DNA of 64,000 bases, taken from contig JAPJBO010000503.1 in the NCBI GenBank assembly GCA_030068145.1, positions 1 to 64,000 on the forward strand, in the 5' to 3' direction. Within the stretch, counting starts at the first letter, position 1; the number at the start of each line of letters is the position of its first letter. The DNA comes from Diplonema papillatum (taxonomy: Eukaryota; Euglenozoa; Diplonemea; Diplonemida; Diplonemidae). Under the pieces are notes generated by a model, which had not been told where the DNA came from, made no database searches, and saw nothing but the letters and a program-made list of their open reading frames with translations. This document shows, piece by piece, positions 31,208-42,244 of the stretch. The translations under genes were made by a program, and so were the position numbers.

Positions 31208-31674
31208 ATACGCCAACAAGGACATGCAGGCGAAGTACCTGCCCATGCTCGCCACCGACACGTTGGGGTCTTTCTGCCTGTCAGAGGCCGGCTCCGGGTC
31301 CGATGCGTTCGCGCTGAAGACGAGGGCAGAGAGCATGGGCGGCGGAAAGTACGTCATCAACGGCTCGAAGATGTGGATCACCAACTCGGGTGAGGCGGGG
31401 CTGTTCCTCGTCATGGCCAACGTGGACCCGTCGAAGGGTTACAAAGGCATCACCTGCTTCGTTGTGTCGAAGGACAACCCGGGCCTCAAGGTCGGCAAGA
31501 AGGAAAACAAGCTCGGCATCCGCTCCTCGTCCACCTGCGAGGTGCTGCTGCAGGACTGCGAGGTCCACGAGACCGACGTCGTCGGTGAAGTCGGCAAGGG
31601 TTACAAGATCGCCATCGAGCTCCTCAACGAGGGAAGAGTCGGCATCGGCAGCCAAATGGTAGGTCTCGCGCAAG
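31208..31674 (+). CDS. ACADSB: acyl-CoA dehydrogenase, exon 2
   Basis: After CCCTGCAG the join completes an Arg codon (AG|A). It encodes the middle beta domain: [19 protein letters not shown], the FAD/substrate loop; [17 protein letters not shown]; and [11 protein letters not shown]. The donor is CAAG|GTCTGC at 31675, chosen because it keeps the conserved L-A-Q-G-A-F-D run with exon 3; a GTAGGT at 31659 would drop five conserved residues. Confidence 0.95.
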
Positions 31675-32808
31675 GTCTGCTGGGTGTATTTCCCCTACCT
31701 ACAACTGAGTAAGTGAGCCGGTCCGTCCCTATCTCTTGAACCTGCATCGAAGTGCCTGCCGCTGTTTCCAACAGTGAACCACGGTCCACCACGGTCTATC
31801 AGGTCCATCCGTAGTCCCTAGAGCTGCATTGCCCGGTGCTGTATTCTTCGGTCTATCACGGTCTATCAAGAGGGGATGGACCGGCTCAGTAAGCTCCTCG
31901 AAACCTGTGCTTCTCGGACGCGGTGACGCGCAATAAATAAACAAACACGGCGCCCGGAGTCGTTTCACGGAGGGAAACTCTTTCACTGAATGTCTTGAGA
32001 AAAGCAGGGGGTTTTATGCACGAACCTGTCGTAAACGACTTGTTCCGATTCTGTTTTTGAGTGTGCTGAGCTGAGAAAACCGCCTGTTGCAATACAGTTT
32101 ATTTGCTCGAATCGATTGTCCGCAACCGGGCACCATCGTTTGGGTTAGAATGCAAAGAATCTGTGGCGATAATCTGCATCTCCGACGGCGCGGTTATCTC
32201 TTCGCACGTGATGTGTCAAGCTTTCGCCTCTATAGCTCGTCTTGATCGTCGCGCTCAGGCACGCGTTTGGTGCTTCGCTTCTTCTTCGATTGCTCGTCCA
32301 GGTTCATCGGTTGCGCGTCGACTTCTGCTTCCTCTCGGCGCTTGGGCGATGGTCGTGTTGCCTTCGGTTTCACTTCGATGCGTCCTTTGCGCCTTTTCGG
32401 TACTGGCTCCGCCGCGGAGTCCGATTGCCTTCTTCACCGGGTACCATCGAGTCTTGTCTAACTGGTCCTCTGTGCATAGACCAAGCATGTTAAAAATGCG
32501 AACGGCGCGCTCCTTTTTCTCTCGCTGTTAAATAGAGCTCGGGTTCAGCTACTCCTGCGACCACCAGCTCGCAAACATCAAACGGCATCACCGCTCATCT
32601 CGGCTGGACAAAAGCACGTGCCCGGAGCACATCACAACATGCCATTCGGGATTCAGGCCAGTTGAGGCCTAGTCCTAGGGCTTGTGTTGTTCTGTTATCC
32701 GTTATAAGGCCCAGCCATCACAGTACACCCGGGCTTTGAATGAAGTGGTAGGTGAGAAAGGGTGAGGGCTCGAGGCGTTCCCCCTGAGCTACCAAACTAA
32801 CACGGCAG
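31675..32808 (+). other. ACADSB intron 2
   Basis: It ends CAAACTAACACGGCAG, with a CTAAC branch site as in the eIF4E gene. It contains one copy of the GTTAGAATGCA motif family (32141-32175) and short GGTCTATC/GGTCCATC repeats at 31790-31880; nothing else is recognised. Confidence 0.8.
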
Positions 32809-33357
32809 GTGCGTTCGACGTTGCGGTTAAGTACGCGTACGAGAGGAAGCAGTTCGGCGTTGCGATCGGCACCAATCAAGGCATGCAGCACCAGATCGCG
32901 CAGGCCGCCACCAACATCCAAGCAGCGCGCCTGATGGTGTACAACGCAGCCCGCAAGAAGGCAAACAACGAAGACTTCATCCAAGACGCAGCGATGGCCA
33001 AGCTGTTCGCGTCCCAGGTAGCGGGAGACGTGGCGTCCAAGGCTGTCGAGTGGATGGGCGGCGTCGGCTTCGTCAAGGTATTCCTCCCTTGGCCTCTTGC
33101 GTGCAGATTGGGTAAACTGCAGTATTCAAGCCTGGTCCATCCTAATAGACCACGGTGAATCGTGACGGTTGAGGTTAGAATGCAGAATATCTGCAGCGAT
33201 CTCCTGTATTGGTCACTACGTGTTTGGGTTAGAATGCAAAGATTCTGTGACGATCATGCGAGGTGACCGTGATAAACAGCTCCAGGATAGAGATGAGCCT
33301 GATAGACCAAGGTGTACCGCAAGACACCGAAGTTAGAATGCAGAGTATCTGTAGCGA
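32141..33357 (+). repeat. GTTAGAATGCA...ATCTG motif, four copies in ACADSB introns
   Basis: GTTAGAATGCAaAGAaTCTGTGGCGAT-like motifs of about 27-35 bp occur at about 32141, 33171, 33226 and 33329. The core GCAGAATATCTGC is a near-palindrome. Copies 2-4 lie within 190 bp in intron 3, often with CCTGTATT/CCTGCATT downstream. Confidence 0.7.
32809..33077 (+). CDS. ACADSB: acyl-CoA dehydrogenase, exon 3
   Basis: Joins in phase 1 to exon 2, completing Gly. It encodes the start of the C-terminal helical domain: A-F-D-V-A-V-K-Y, Y-E-R-K-Q-F-G, Q-A-A-R-L-M-V-Y-N-A-A-R and E-W-M-G-G-V-G-F-V-K. Ends AAG|GTATTC, phase 0. Confidence 0.95.
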
Positions 33358-33876
33358 ATGTCCTGCATTAGTCCGTACACCCGTGACAAACAGCTGCAAC
33401 CAATTTGATGTAGTTCTAGCTGGCAGCGGTGGACTGGCTTAGCAGCGTCGCCTCGTTTCAGAGTGGCACATGCCAGCATGTCCACCTTCGAGTAGGCAAC
33501 CACTCTCCCTTGGGCTTGACCTCCTCTTTCAGCGTCCCAACATTACCTTGAAATAACCCAGGGGTGGGGGAGTGGTTGGTCAGGCCAAAGCTCATTGCGC
33601 AAAGAGAGCTTGCCACGTCATCGGGTGAGATGTGCCGCCTGTGCAACACATTTCGCTGGGGCTGAAAATTCCGTGCAGCTAACACACTGCAAGACGAATA
33701 GAAGCTGAGAACCTCCCACGAAGGATCCGCCCACCTTTCGGAGAGGAGTCAGGATCTAAAGCAGCGTGTCGGAAACTCAAAACCGACTGGTGAAAGTGAC
33801 AAGTGAGCTACTTCGATTCAGCCGTTACCCACTCATATGCCATGAACTTGAACACACACGCACACAAATCGCACAG

Positions 33877-33990
33877 GACTACCCAGCTGAGAAGTTCTAC
33901 AGGGACGCGAAAATCGGAGCCATTTACGAAGGCACATCCAACATCCAGCTGACGACGATCGCCAAGATGATTCAAGCCCAGTACGCATGA
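33877..33990 (+). CDS. ACADSB: acyl-CoA dehydrogenase, exon 4 with catalytic Glu
   Basis: After ATCGCACAG it encodes [24 protein letters not shown] and ends Q-Y-A-TGA. The Glu in I-Y-E-G is the catalytic base position of the short/branched-chain enzyme. Confidence 0.95.
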   Translation, partial: DYPAEKFYRDAKIGAIYEGTSNIQLTTIAKMIQAQYA

Positions 33991-35354
33991 GCACCATCCG
34001 TCCGTCCCGCAACGTACTTGTCATACGCGGATCTGCGCCGTGGCGGAAACAGCCTAGGATTCCTTCAAAGTACTTGCACTTGACAAGCACCTTGTACTTG
34101 CCATCCGGAAGGAGGCCGTGGTGCTCAGCGCATTGATATCTCCCCCGGTGTGCTGCCCCACCGGTTGAGCATGTATCCATTCCAAGTACGTTCTTAAAAG
34201 CCCCCCTCCGCCGTACTCTGCCTTCCGCGGTGAAAAGGAGAGGGCACGTTCTGAGCTACACTGGCATGTGTTTCCACTTGTCTGTCCTCGATTGCAGTAC
34301 TTTCGCTGGCACGTACTGCTTTCGCCCGCCCGCAGTAGCGCACGGTGGAGTCCAGCCTCGCCAGAAGCTTCTCGCCAGCGTCCTGTTTCTTGCGAAAAGC
34401 CGTTTGCCGCTTGAGAGCGCGCCTTGTATACGCTGTGGGATCTTCGTCGTTCGTGTTCTTCTTCTTCTTCTTCTACTTCTCAGTCTTTTTCCATACGTGT
34501 TGATGCGTGTGAGACGAGAGCCAGCCAGTCGCTCGCTTTTCTTTTCGTGAAGAGCGAACTGGAGGCTCCCGCAGGTCGTCGTTCCGCTTCTTCCTAGCCT
34601 CACCATGCCATTGTTCCCGAGGTTCATTCGAATGACGAACCATCGGGAATACTCAAAAAAGGGACATGATTAACCCCCCGCCTGCTTCCCCCCCATCCCG
34701 TTGCAATCCGATTGCAAAATGGTAATCGATACGCTACGCGAATAGGTATTCGCCACAGCTCGCAATGCTGGGGGCCTGTACACTACAAATGAGACGCCAA
34801 CGTGGAGGAATTCTGGCAAGCCTCCTCCCACGACGGCATTTTCTGATGGATTACACGAAGAAGAGAACAGCAACTAAGTAGTGGTCCGAAGCGCGTTCCA
34901 TCTGCTGTAATGTAGGCACGGAGTGTGCTTAGTGCGTTGCTCAGGGTAGTCGAAGGCCTGACAACCACCATAATGCAACAAATTTACAACTAGTGGTGGC
35001 CGAAGGACCTTCTGCTGATGCTTTGCCACCTCCCCTCCTCACCTTCTCCCCTCGGTTTCTCAAGCTTTCGCGGTGGGCCGGCGTTTTGCTTGCGTTCGTG
35101 TGGCGTTTGTGGAAGGGGTGGGGCGGAGTCATCAGCAGGTCAATGGGCACCGCACGGAGATGGTGCATGGTCACGGTAAGTAGCCCGCCGAGGTAGTCGG
35201 CGGATGGCCGAGTGTTTCAAGCCAGTGGGCATAAAGCTTCGGCGACTGTTCCCCCTCTTGCCTGAGCCTTACACACTTGTCTCCCCATTCCGGACACCGC
35301 TGAAAGAGAACGCATCAGAAGAAAAGAAAAGGGAAAAATGCCTCAGGGGACTAG

Positions 35355-35465
35355 TCCCAATGTGAAATGTGCCCAAAGAGTGCATTTCCCAGAGCTTGCC
35401 AATAAGAATGTGCCCAAAGAGTGCATTTCCCAGAGCTTGCCAATGAAGAATGTGTCCAAAAATCC
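35355..35465 (+). repeat. 41-bp tandem repeat, about 2.5 units
   Basis: AATGTGCCCAAAGAGTGCAT followed by TTCCCAGAGCTTGCCAATAAG occurs twice plus a partial unit. The remainder of 33991-35350 holds a partial CATTCCAAG repeat (34165-34205) and a GTTGCTCAGGGTAGTCG copy (about 34925-35000) but no gene. Confidence 0.85.
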
Positions 35466-35509
35466 CGCTCCGGGTCAGTGGGAACGTGAAGGCTGTACAG
35501 TGCAAACGA

Positions 35510-35925
35510 CCCCGTCCGCTGCTGAACCGCCTCGACGAGCTTGTGTTCAGTGCAAGCGCCAAGCCCCAAAGCGCCATGCCTTGATGCTTTAGTTTGGGAA
35601 TTTCTATCGGCTATCCTCAGTGTTGGGCATTGCAGTAGGACATTGCAGTCAGGCATTGCTGCTGTGCATTGCAGCTGCGGTTTTCGTTCAATGAGAGTAA
35701 AGGAATGAAGAAGAAGAAAAGAAGAAAAAAAGGAAAAGAAAAAGGCCGCTCCTGGTCCAGGAACGTGACGGTCAACCACAGCTTGCAAAGCTTGAGTCGG
35801 AGGCAGCACAGTGCCACAACCCCGTCCGCTCTGCCCTGCGGCTGACCGCCTCGACGAGCTTGTGTTCAGCGCGAGCGCCAAGCCCCAAGGTGCGCCAAGC
35901 CTTGATGCTTTAGTTTGGGAAATCG
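35510..35925 (+). repeat. direct repeat pair upstream of USP gene
   Basis: ACGAGCTTGTGTTCAGTGCA and GCCTTGATGCTTTAGTTTGG occur at 35530-35600 and again, with changes, at 35850-35920. The second is followed by AAATCGGTAGCCACTTGACC, which recurs at 36184-36203 in the USP leader region. Confidence 0.75.
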
Positions 35926-36240
35926 GTAGCCACTTGACCCGTAGGCCCGTGGCTCTGCAGTACCGCCGAACACGTGAAGCTTGGCTTCCGTGTAGCAGGC
36001 TTTCCCTGGTAAAGGAATGAAGAAAACCGAATACCAACTTTCGATGGGGTGATACCCCAAGGGTACTTGGACACCCTGCGGGGTCACCCCACCTATCCCA
36101 AAAACAAAATGTTTCCCGCGTAGAACAGACACCCTGTGTGTAGATTCTTCAAGCCCCGCAAATTCCCTCGAAGAATCCGTGAGAAATCGGTAGCCACTTG
36201 TCCCGAAGAACCCGCAGAACAACCCCGACGCCATCTGTTT

Positions 36241-36266
36241 ATTCTTATTGTACTGCTTACTTGCAG
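36241..36266 (+). promoter_or_regulatory. AG acceptor in USP leader, probable trans-splice site
   Basis: A T-rich tract ends CTTACTTGCAG, 58 bases before ATG 36325. Confidence 0.45.
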
Positions 36267-36324
36267 CTTAGCAAAAACGCCCGCCGAATCGCAAAGGGAG
36301 AGGGGAGGAGGAGAAGAGAGGAAA

Positions 36325-37999
36325 ATGGACCTCTCCCGTCTGGAGCGGGACTGCATCCCGGTGCGCCTGGATCTGACGTACGACACTTACATCAAGGCCC
36401 TGCGCGGCGCCGTGGTTCGGGAGTGGGAGGACAAGCAGAAGGAGAACCTTTCGGTCAAAAGCTTGAAGCGGGTCCTCGAACGCTACTACATCGAGGTCGA
36501 CGACAGCTGGCAGAAGAGGCGGTGGGACTGGTGCTACTATTACAGCTGCCGATACGCGATCGTCGCGCAGGATCACCTGCGCAAGCACAAGGAGTGGCCG
36601 CGGATAGACGCCCGCGTGAGGGAGCAGATCATAAAGAACATCGGCCGCGCGCTCGACATCTGCGACACGGAATGCGACGGGAAGCTCGAGGCGCAATTCA
36701 ACGCGAGGAAGGCGAAGCTGGTGGCCAGCCAGCGCGCCGCCGACGACGCGGAACGCGCGAAGGAGGAGAAGTGGAAGCAAGTCGAAGAGCAGCGCAAAGA
36801 GCGGGACAAGGAGCGCAATAGGGAGCAAGAGGCGAAGGCGAAGCGCAGGAAGCTCGAATCCGACTGCGCCTGGCGCTTCGAAGCCGCCCGACCGTCGCAA
36901 CACGCGGTTCAACCCCGCAGGGGTTTGCACAACATAGGGAACACCTGCTACATGAACGCGGTACTGCAATGCCTCGCCCAGTCCCAGCTGCCCACCCTCT
37001 TCGGCACCCTGGGGCTCCCCCCGGCTGCGAACGCGGAAGCGCACTCCGTGCTGCTGGAGACGATGGCCGTGCTTTCCGAGTTGCGCCGACCGGTTTCCCC
37101 GGGCAGGCGTGCGCCGCCGCCGGCGGTCAACGCGACGCGGCTGAAGGCGGCGCTGGGGCAGAGGAGCCCGACTTTTTTAACGTCGTCGCAGCAGTGCGCG
37201 AGCGAGTTCTTTGATGCTTTGATTGACGCGCTGCACGAGGACCTAAACGCCGCGCCTTACAGCCGGAAGGCTCTGCGTGCGAGCGGGCTGCCGCCCCCTG
37301 CCGTACAGGTCCCGACCGACGGGAAGCCGGACGCTGAGCTTGCGAGCCAAGCCGTACTCGCCATCAAACAGCGGGACGATTCGCCGGTGCACGGCCTCTT
37401 CGGGTTCCTCGAGAAGAGACGGCTGCAGTGCCCGCAGTGCCAGCACACGAGCACGACGTTCTCCCGGCAAACGTCGCTCCACCTCTCGGTCAACGCTTCC
37501 GCCACCAACTTCGTCGTCGACCGGCTCTCCCTCCACCTTTCCGAGGAGACCCTTCCTTGGACCTGCTCCGGGTGCAAATCGGCGGTGAAAGCGCGGAAAA
37601 AGCTGTCCCTTTGGTCGGTACCGTCGGTGCTGTGCGTCGTGTTCAAACGGTTCCGCGTCGCGGGGTCGTCGGAGGGGAAGGTTGAGGCGCCGGCCGCGTT
37701 TCCGCAGAGCTTGGACCTCGGCGAGTTCGTTGAGGGAGCGCCCGGCAGCGCGGCGGCGTACGAGCTCGCCGGCGTCGTGAACCACCAAGGGCAGCACTAC
37801 ACAGCGGACGTGCGGGGCGCCGAGGACCGTCGGTGGTTCTGCATGAACGACACGATGGTTGCCCCGTCCCGCGGACCGCCGTCGGCCGCGGGCGCGTACA
37901 TCCTCTTCTACCAAAACACGCTGCTCTCATCGCCCGCAGCGAGCATGCCGGCGGCGCCGAAGTCGCAGCAGCCCATCCCGCGGTCGCCGTTCGCGAAAG
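36325..37999 (+). CDS. ubiquitin-specific protease with Tudor/Agenet-like tail, exon 1
   Basis: Spliced from 36325-37999, 38545-39410 and 40041-40262 (phases 1 and 0), 920 residues. It is a USP/C19 cysteine protease that removes ubiquitin from proteins. Residues 1-185 are a helical, then highly charged coiled-coil N-terminus. The catalytic Cys box is N-I-G-N-T-C-Y-M-N (Cys about 208). The zinc pairs are C-P-Q-C (about 369) and C-S-G-C (about 414). The His box is N-H-Q-G-Q-H-Y-T-A (about 490), followed by W-F-C-M-N-D and A-Y-I-L-F-Y-Q. The usual Q-Q-D-A-x-E-F motif reads Q-Q-C-A-S-E-F: an Asp-to-Cys change at a position usually conserved. Start chosen at ATG 36325 after the leader acceptor at 36266. 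Confidence 0.93.
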
Positions 38000-38544
38000 G
38001 TGTGCCCTCGGCCCCTCTACTTCTACTCGCCGGGCGAAAGCCCAACACAAAAGCACAACCCCGCTTGCCATGGAAATCAGGACGTATTACAAATTGCGAT
38101 GCTGACAAGCCAACCATGAAAGCAGCTCGTGGTGTCAATTTGTTGTGCTGTTGTCGACAAGGGCAAAACCTGCAGTGGAAACAGCACGTGAGTTCAAATT
38201 GTTACGTTGGAAACACGGGGCAGAACACCCATATTGACCCAAGGTTTTGACCCAAAGAATGCACCCGTGTCTGTGACATCATCCCCCAAGTCTTCGACCC
38301 AGTGAAATTTCTATGTTGGGCATAGAAGCAGGTTTATAAAATCTTTCTGCCCATATTTGGCAGCTTTTGGTAAAATGGCCGGCCATACCAGCCGTGTCGT
38401 CAAAAGAGAAGCGTTCCAGAAGTGAGGAAAAATGCGCAAAGTCAGAACGGCGTAAATCGTCGCTCTCACTCAAAAGGAAAATGCTGCGACTGAGACACCG
38501 AACGGAGCGTCCGAGCAATGTACACCTTTTTTACAACACCTCAG

Positions 38545-39167
38545 CGACCCTTGCGCCATTTGCCGTCGGAGACACGGTGCTGTACCGGCCCGCGGACGGT
38601 GCCGCGCCGGTGGTCGGCACCGTCAACGCGGTCAGCAGCGGAACGCCGCCCATGTACTCGGTGTTCCTGCCGTCGATCAACTCGCACCAAATTACGGACG
38701 CGACCAGCCTCGTGAAGCAGGCGAACGGCGCGGTGCTGCCCGCCGCTGCGGGGGTCGCCTCGTTCCGGGAAGGCGACGCCGTTTACTACAAGACCGCCGA
38801 CGGCACCGAGGAGCCGGCCACCGTCCTCTCCGTCGACGAAGCGGCGGCAGACGTCTGCATCGAGCTCCGGGCAACCGGGAAGCCGAGGCACACGGAAGCG
38901 TCGCGGCTGCGCAAGATGCCCGACGCGGGAGCTCCCGCGTTCGGCGCTGCGGATCCGGCTCCCGCGCAGGTTCCCCGGGGTGTTTCGTCGTTTCCCGCGG
39001 TGCGGTCCCCGGGGGGGCCGATTTCCCCTGTCTCGGCTGCCCGGAATGGCCCGGTTGGGCTTCCCCCCACCGCCAGCGGGGGCGGCGATGCGGATGTCCT
39101 GCAGGACATCCTGGGTGGCGGCACTGCGGCTGGGTCTGGTGGGGAAGGGGCGCTCCAGCCAGACGAC

Positions 39168-39198
<31 letters not shown>

Positions 39199-39410
39199 AG
39201 GAGGCGCCGCCCGCCTTCGACTTGTCGATGCCGCCCGATGCCTCCGAGGGTGCCCCGGGCAACCTGTCGACGTACCTCAACGACTGCTTCGCAGCCCGCG
39301 GCGGCGGCGGCGGCGAGGAACCTGCCGTCTACCCTTCTTACGACCCGGTCCCGCCGCCGCCGTTCGAGGACCCCGGCCTGGCGGCCCGTGTTGCCGAGAT
39401 GAAAGCGGAG
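38545..39410 (+). CDS. USP fusion protein, exon 2 (two Tudor/Agenet-like repeats, Pro-rich)
   Basis: The acceptor CACCTCAG joins in phase 1 to the USP exon (Ala codon), so the protease and this region are one protein. Two related units begin F-A-V-G-D-T-V-L-Y-R-P-A-D-G and F-R-E-G-D-A-V-Y-Y-K-T-A-D-G, each with a following A-T-V/G-T-V strand, as in small beta-barrel Tudor/Agenet folds that read modified or linear motifs. Then come Ser/Pro/Gly-rich sequence, a run of about 10 Pro and a poly-Gly patch. The donor is GAG|GTCTGC at 39411. Fusion is inferred from phase; two adjacent genes are the alternative, but there is no strong ATG context for a second one. Confidence 0.75.
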
Positions 39411-39676
39411 GTCTGCTTCCTGTCGTCCCCCCAGTGTTTTCTTGTGTTCACAATGCATTGTTGGTACGAAAAATTAGTAGCTGGCAGCGTAGTATATGAA
39501 GCTTACCAGGGCAGGTGAGTTCCGCTAGTGCGCACAAACACAAAAAAACGCCATACTAAATTTTTATGGTAGCGTATGTCTTTATCAAAAAGGGACGGTT
39601 GGCAGCGTACTGTACAAATTACCAGAACACATACGCACAAAACAAAGATTTCCATCACGTGAGGACCTCACCGACG

Positions 39677-39752
39677 TGTTCTTCGAAGGAGACTTGATAT
39701 GCTAACTTCAAAACGTGCAGGCAGACAGTACTGCCTGAACACTAAACATTTT
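39677..39752. repeat. palindrome-bearing dispersed repeat, copy 3
   Basis: A diverged member (GACTTGATATGCTAACTTCA, GGCAGACAGTACTGCC) inside the last USP intron. Confidence 0.65.
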
Positions 39753-39888
39753 GACTCCAAGAAAGTGGAAATATATGTGTCACACCACACGAAGTGAACC
39801 TCACAAAACGGCGAAAGGCACCCAATCAGTACGCCCGTACGGGATCGTCAGAAACGGAAAAGTAAATAGAAAACAAAACTCTGCGTTC

Positions 39889-39962
39889 CCGCGATGAAAA
39901 CGTGATGCTAGCACCAACCATGCATGAGAGGCAGTGCTCTACCTAAACATTAAACTAAGATG
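39889..39962. repeat. palindrome-bearing dispersed repeat, copy 4
   Basis: Near-identical to 21436-21512 over CCATGCATGAGAGGCAGTGC and TAAACATTAAACTAAGAT; ends about 80 bases before the last USP exon. Confidence 0.75.
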
Positions 39963-40040
39963 CCCCCCTTTTTTTTAACATCAGCTGCGCTGATCCGTCG
40001 GAGCATGCTCCTCCTAAACAACTACCGCTTACAATCACAG

Positions 40041-40262
40041 GTATACCGTCTCTGCATGGTGGCCAAAAACAACCAAGCTGACGCGGCCATGCAAACAGTG
40101 AAGCAACGGGCTGAGGCCGTTCTGTACGACGTGCCCTCTGATTCGCCGCTGAGGGCAGAAGCCGATCAGCTTTTCAAACTAGCGTCGGACATCGACGAGT
40201 ACACGACGACTCCTGCCTATAAATTGGGGCTGCGTTTCAATTCGCTGAAACCTCGCGATTGA
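40041..40262 (+). CDS. USP fusion protein, exon 3
   Basis: After ACAATCACAG, phase 0. It encodes about 73 residues beginning V-Y-R-L-C-M-V-A-K-N-N-Q, largely helical, ending L-K-P-R-D and TGA at 40260-40262. No domain recognised. Confidence 0.75.
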   Translation, partial: VYRLCMVAKNNQADAAMQTVKQRAEAVLYDVPSDSPLRAEADQLFKLASDIDEYTTTPAYKLGLRFNSLKPRD

Positions 40263-40737
40263 TGTTGACACAAAAGGGATGCCACACAGGGCGTGCATTA
40301 AGCGGTGTTCGCAACCGTCGGCGGGTTGCTGCTCGGCAGATTGAGAGCTCTTTCTCGATTGCCAGTGTGGTGGGGATCGTTGTAGGGGTGTCTGTCGGCA
40401 TCGGCGGCTTGCTGCTTGACAGATTGAAAGCTGTTCTCGATGGATTGTGTGTTGCGGCCGCTCCCGTTGACTCTTGTGCAGAATTTTAACAAAGGTGGGC
40501 GTGTTCGTTGCAGGGGCGCGTGGCTGCGCACCACTTCTTCAAGCATCGACCCTCGTCACGATGCAAACTGCAAACTCAAATGATTTCCCATCTATATCTC
40601 CCAAGACACGTGGTCGGAAGGCTCTCAAACTTGTTCACTAGTGCGCGTGCAGTCCAACCCGCCTGGCTCGCACTTCCGCACACTTTCGTAGGCGCATGCC
40701 TTCAGCTTGCACAGTTGCGAGTGTGACTTGAAGTTCA

Positions 40738-40850
40738 CTGTTCTGATGCTGGTCAGCCTACTGCGTCTGGCTTCAGAGAACCGAAACACGGTGCTCAGAC
40801 GACCTGTTGGGCACATTTCCAAGTCAAGCACGTTCGTACAACCCCCGCAT
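40738..40850. repeat. diverged copy of CTGATGATGGTCCGCC family
   Basis: Shares TTCTGATGCTGGTC, CCGAAACACGG and CCAAGTCAAGCACGTTC with 7110-7300, followed by the usual C-rich tail. Confidence 0.55.
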
Positions 40851-40947
40851 ACAGTAGCTGCTTGCAGCACCTGGCAGCCATAGACCCGTCTACCCGGCCC
40901 TGGCCCTTTTTTTTTCTGTTGCGCAACCAATTCCGTGAAAAAAAGCC

Positions 40948-41147
40948 TTTTTTGTATACGCACTTGCTGCTTCGTAAGGAGATACTCGAGGCTGCGTGTT
41001 CAAAACCTCAAAGAAATGTGCTGCAACCCGCACGAAACCCAGATACATCTGGTTTAGTGCCGGTAGTTCGGCACGACGTAAAATGACTCATGTGTAGTTG
41101 CTTCTCCCTCTCCGATCGACCTCCGTCGAAATAAGCACCATGCGGCC
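40948..41147 (-). mobile_element. SINE-like element, copy 3 (diverged)
   Basis: TTTTTTGTATACGCACTTGC, CACGAAACCCAGATACATCT and AAATAAGCACCATGCGGCC mark an older copy, T run on the left as in the others. Confidence 0.7.
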
Positions 41148-41335
41148 CATCGGGCATTTCTCTCTGTTAGAAACGTAAAATTCCCCAGGCTACAGTCCTA
41201 CAGGCCACTGTCGGGATAGAGCCGTGATTGAACACTTGCTACGTAATGTGCCGCCCGAAAGCGGTGTGTCGATTGGTCCCAACTTGTCCGAAGCTGTCAC
41301 GGTCGTTCTAGCCCAGATCCCTGATCTATTCTTTT
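41143..41335 (+). repeat. direct repeat copy 1 of an orphan coding-like segment
   Basis: About 190 bp matching 41778-41990 except for a few substitutions and a 21-bp in-frame deletion in this copy. Confidence 0.8.
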
Positions 41336-41777
41336 ACCCGAACCGAGCGCCTTGCCTCTGGATCGACAGACTTTTGTTTCTGGCACTTGGAATACCACCG
41401 GCCCCTAATCGCTTTTTCTAGCCTGCCTTTTTTTTTTTGTGGCGCATTGTTTCGTCCTTCGCTACCACACGCATTCCTCCGTCTTTTCCTTTTACAACTA
41501 ACAAGTAAAAGAATAAAACTAAACTACGCATTTCTTTTAACAACTGCTGAACCCAATAGATGTACCACGTGTGGCAAGCAAAACATGTGGCAGGCAAGAA
41601 CGCTGGTCATCGGAGTCAGGCGATCACGACACATGAAACTGCGCCACCACGCTGAAGAAGGCGTACCGCTCGTGCGAGAAGCCACTCTACCGCCGCATCA
41701 GATAAGCGTAACGAAAAGACACCCAGACATACTGAGCATAACCAGAAGCACCACTCGTCAATGAAGTTGTCACGCAC

Positions 41778-42033
41778 CATCGGGTGTTTCTCTCTGTTAG
41801 AAACGAAAAATTCCCCAGGCTACAGTCCTACAGGCCACTGTCGGGATAAAGCCGTGATTGAACACTTGCTACGTAATGGCATTCCGTATTATGTTGCTGT
41901 GCCGCCCGAAAGCGGTGTGTCGATTGGTCCCAACTTGTCCGAAGCTGTCACGGTCATTCTAGCCCAGATCCCTGATCTATTCTTTTACCTGCGCGAGCGG
42001 TGCGCTAAGTCCGACTCGCTGTCTGACTTGTAG
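41778..42033 (+). pseudogene. orphan coding-like segment, direct repeat copy 2
   Basis: From about 41841 one frame reads D-K-A-V-I-E-H-L-L-R-N-G-I-P-Y-Y-V-A-V-P-P-E-S-G and continues to a TAG at 42031-42033. Copy 1 lacks exactly seven of these codons (G-I-P-Y-Y-V-A region). It looks like a displaced terminal exon; no parent gene or domain is recognised. A real last exon of an undetected gene is possible. Confidence 0.5.
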
Positions 42034-42244
42034 CACGGGGACGCCCCGGCATCAACCCCACGGAAAACCACCGGCGGGCCGAAGTCGTACTGACCGCATT
42101 CAACGCGGAAAACTGAACCAGCACGTAACGAGCTCATCCGAGTGTCCGATGAAAGCCCTTGCCAATACCACCCAAACGACTGTAGCATCACTCCAGCTCC
42201 AGTGCAAGCTTCCGTCTCCGTAACTTCACTTCAGGTACGCGGTC

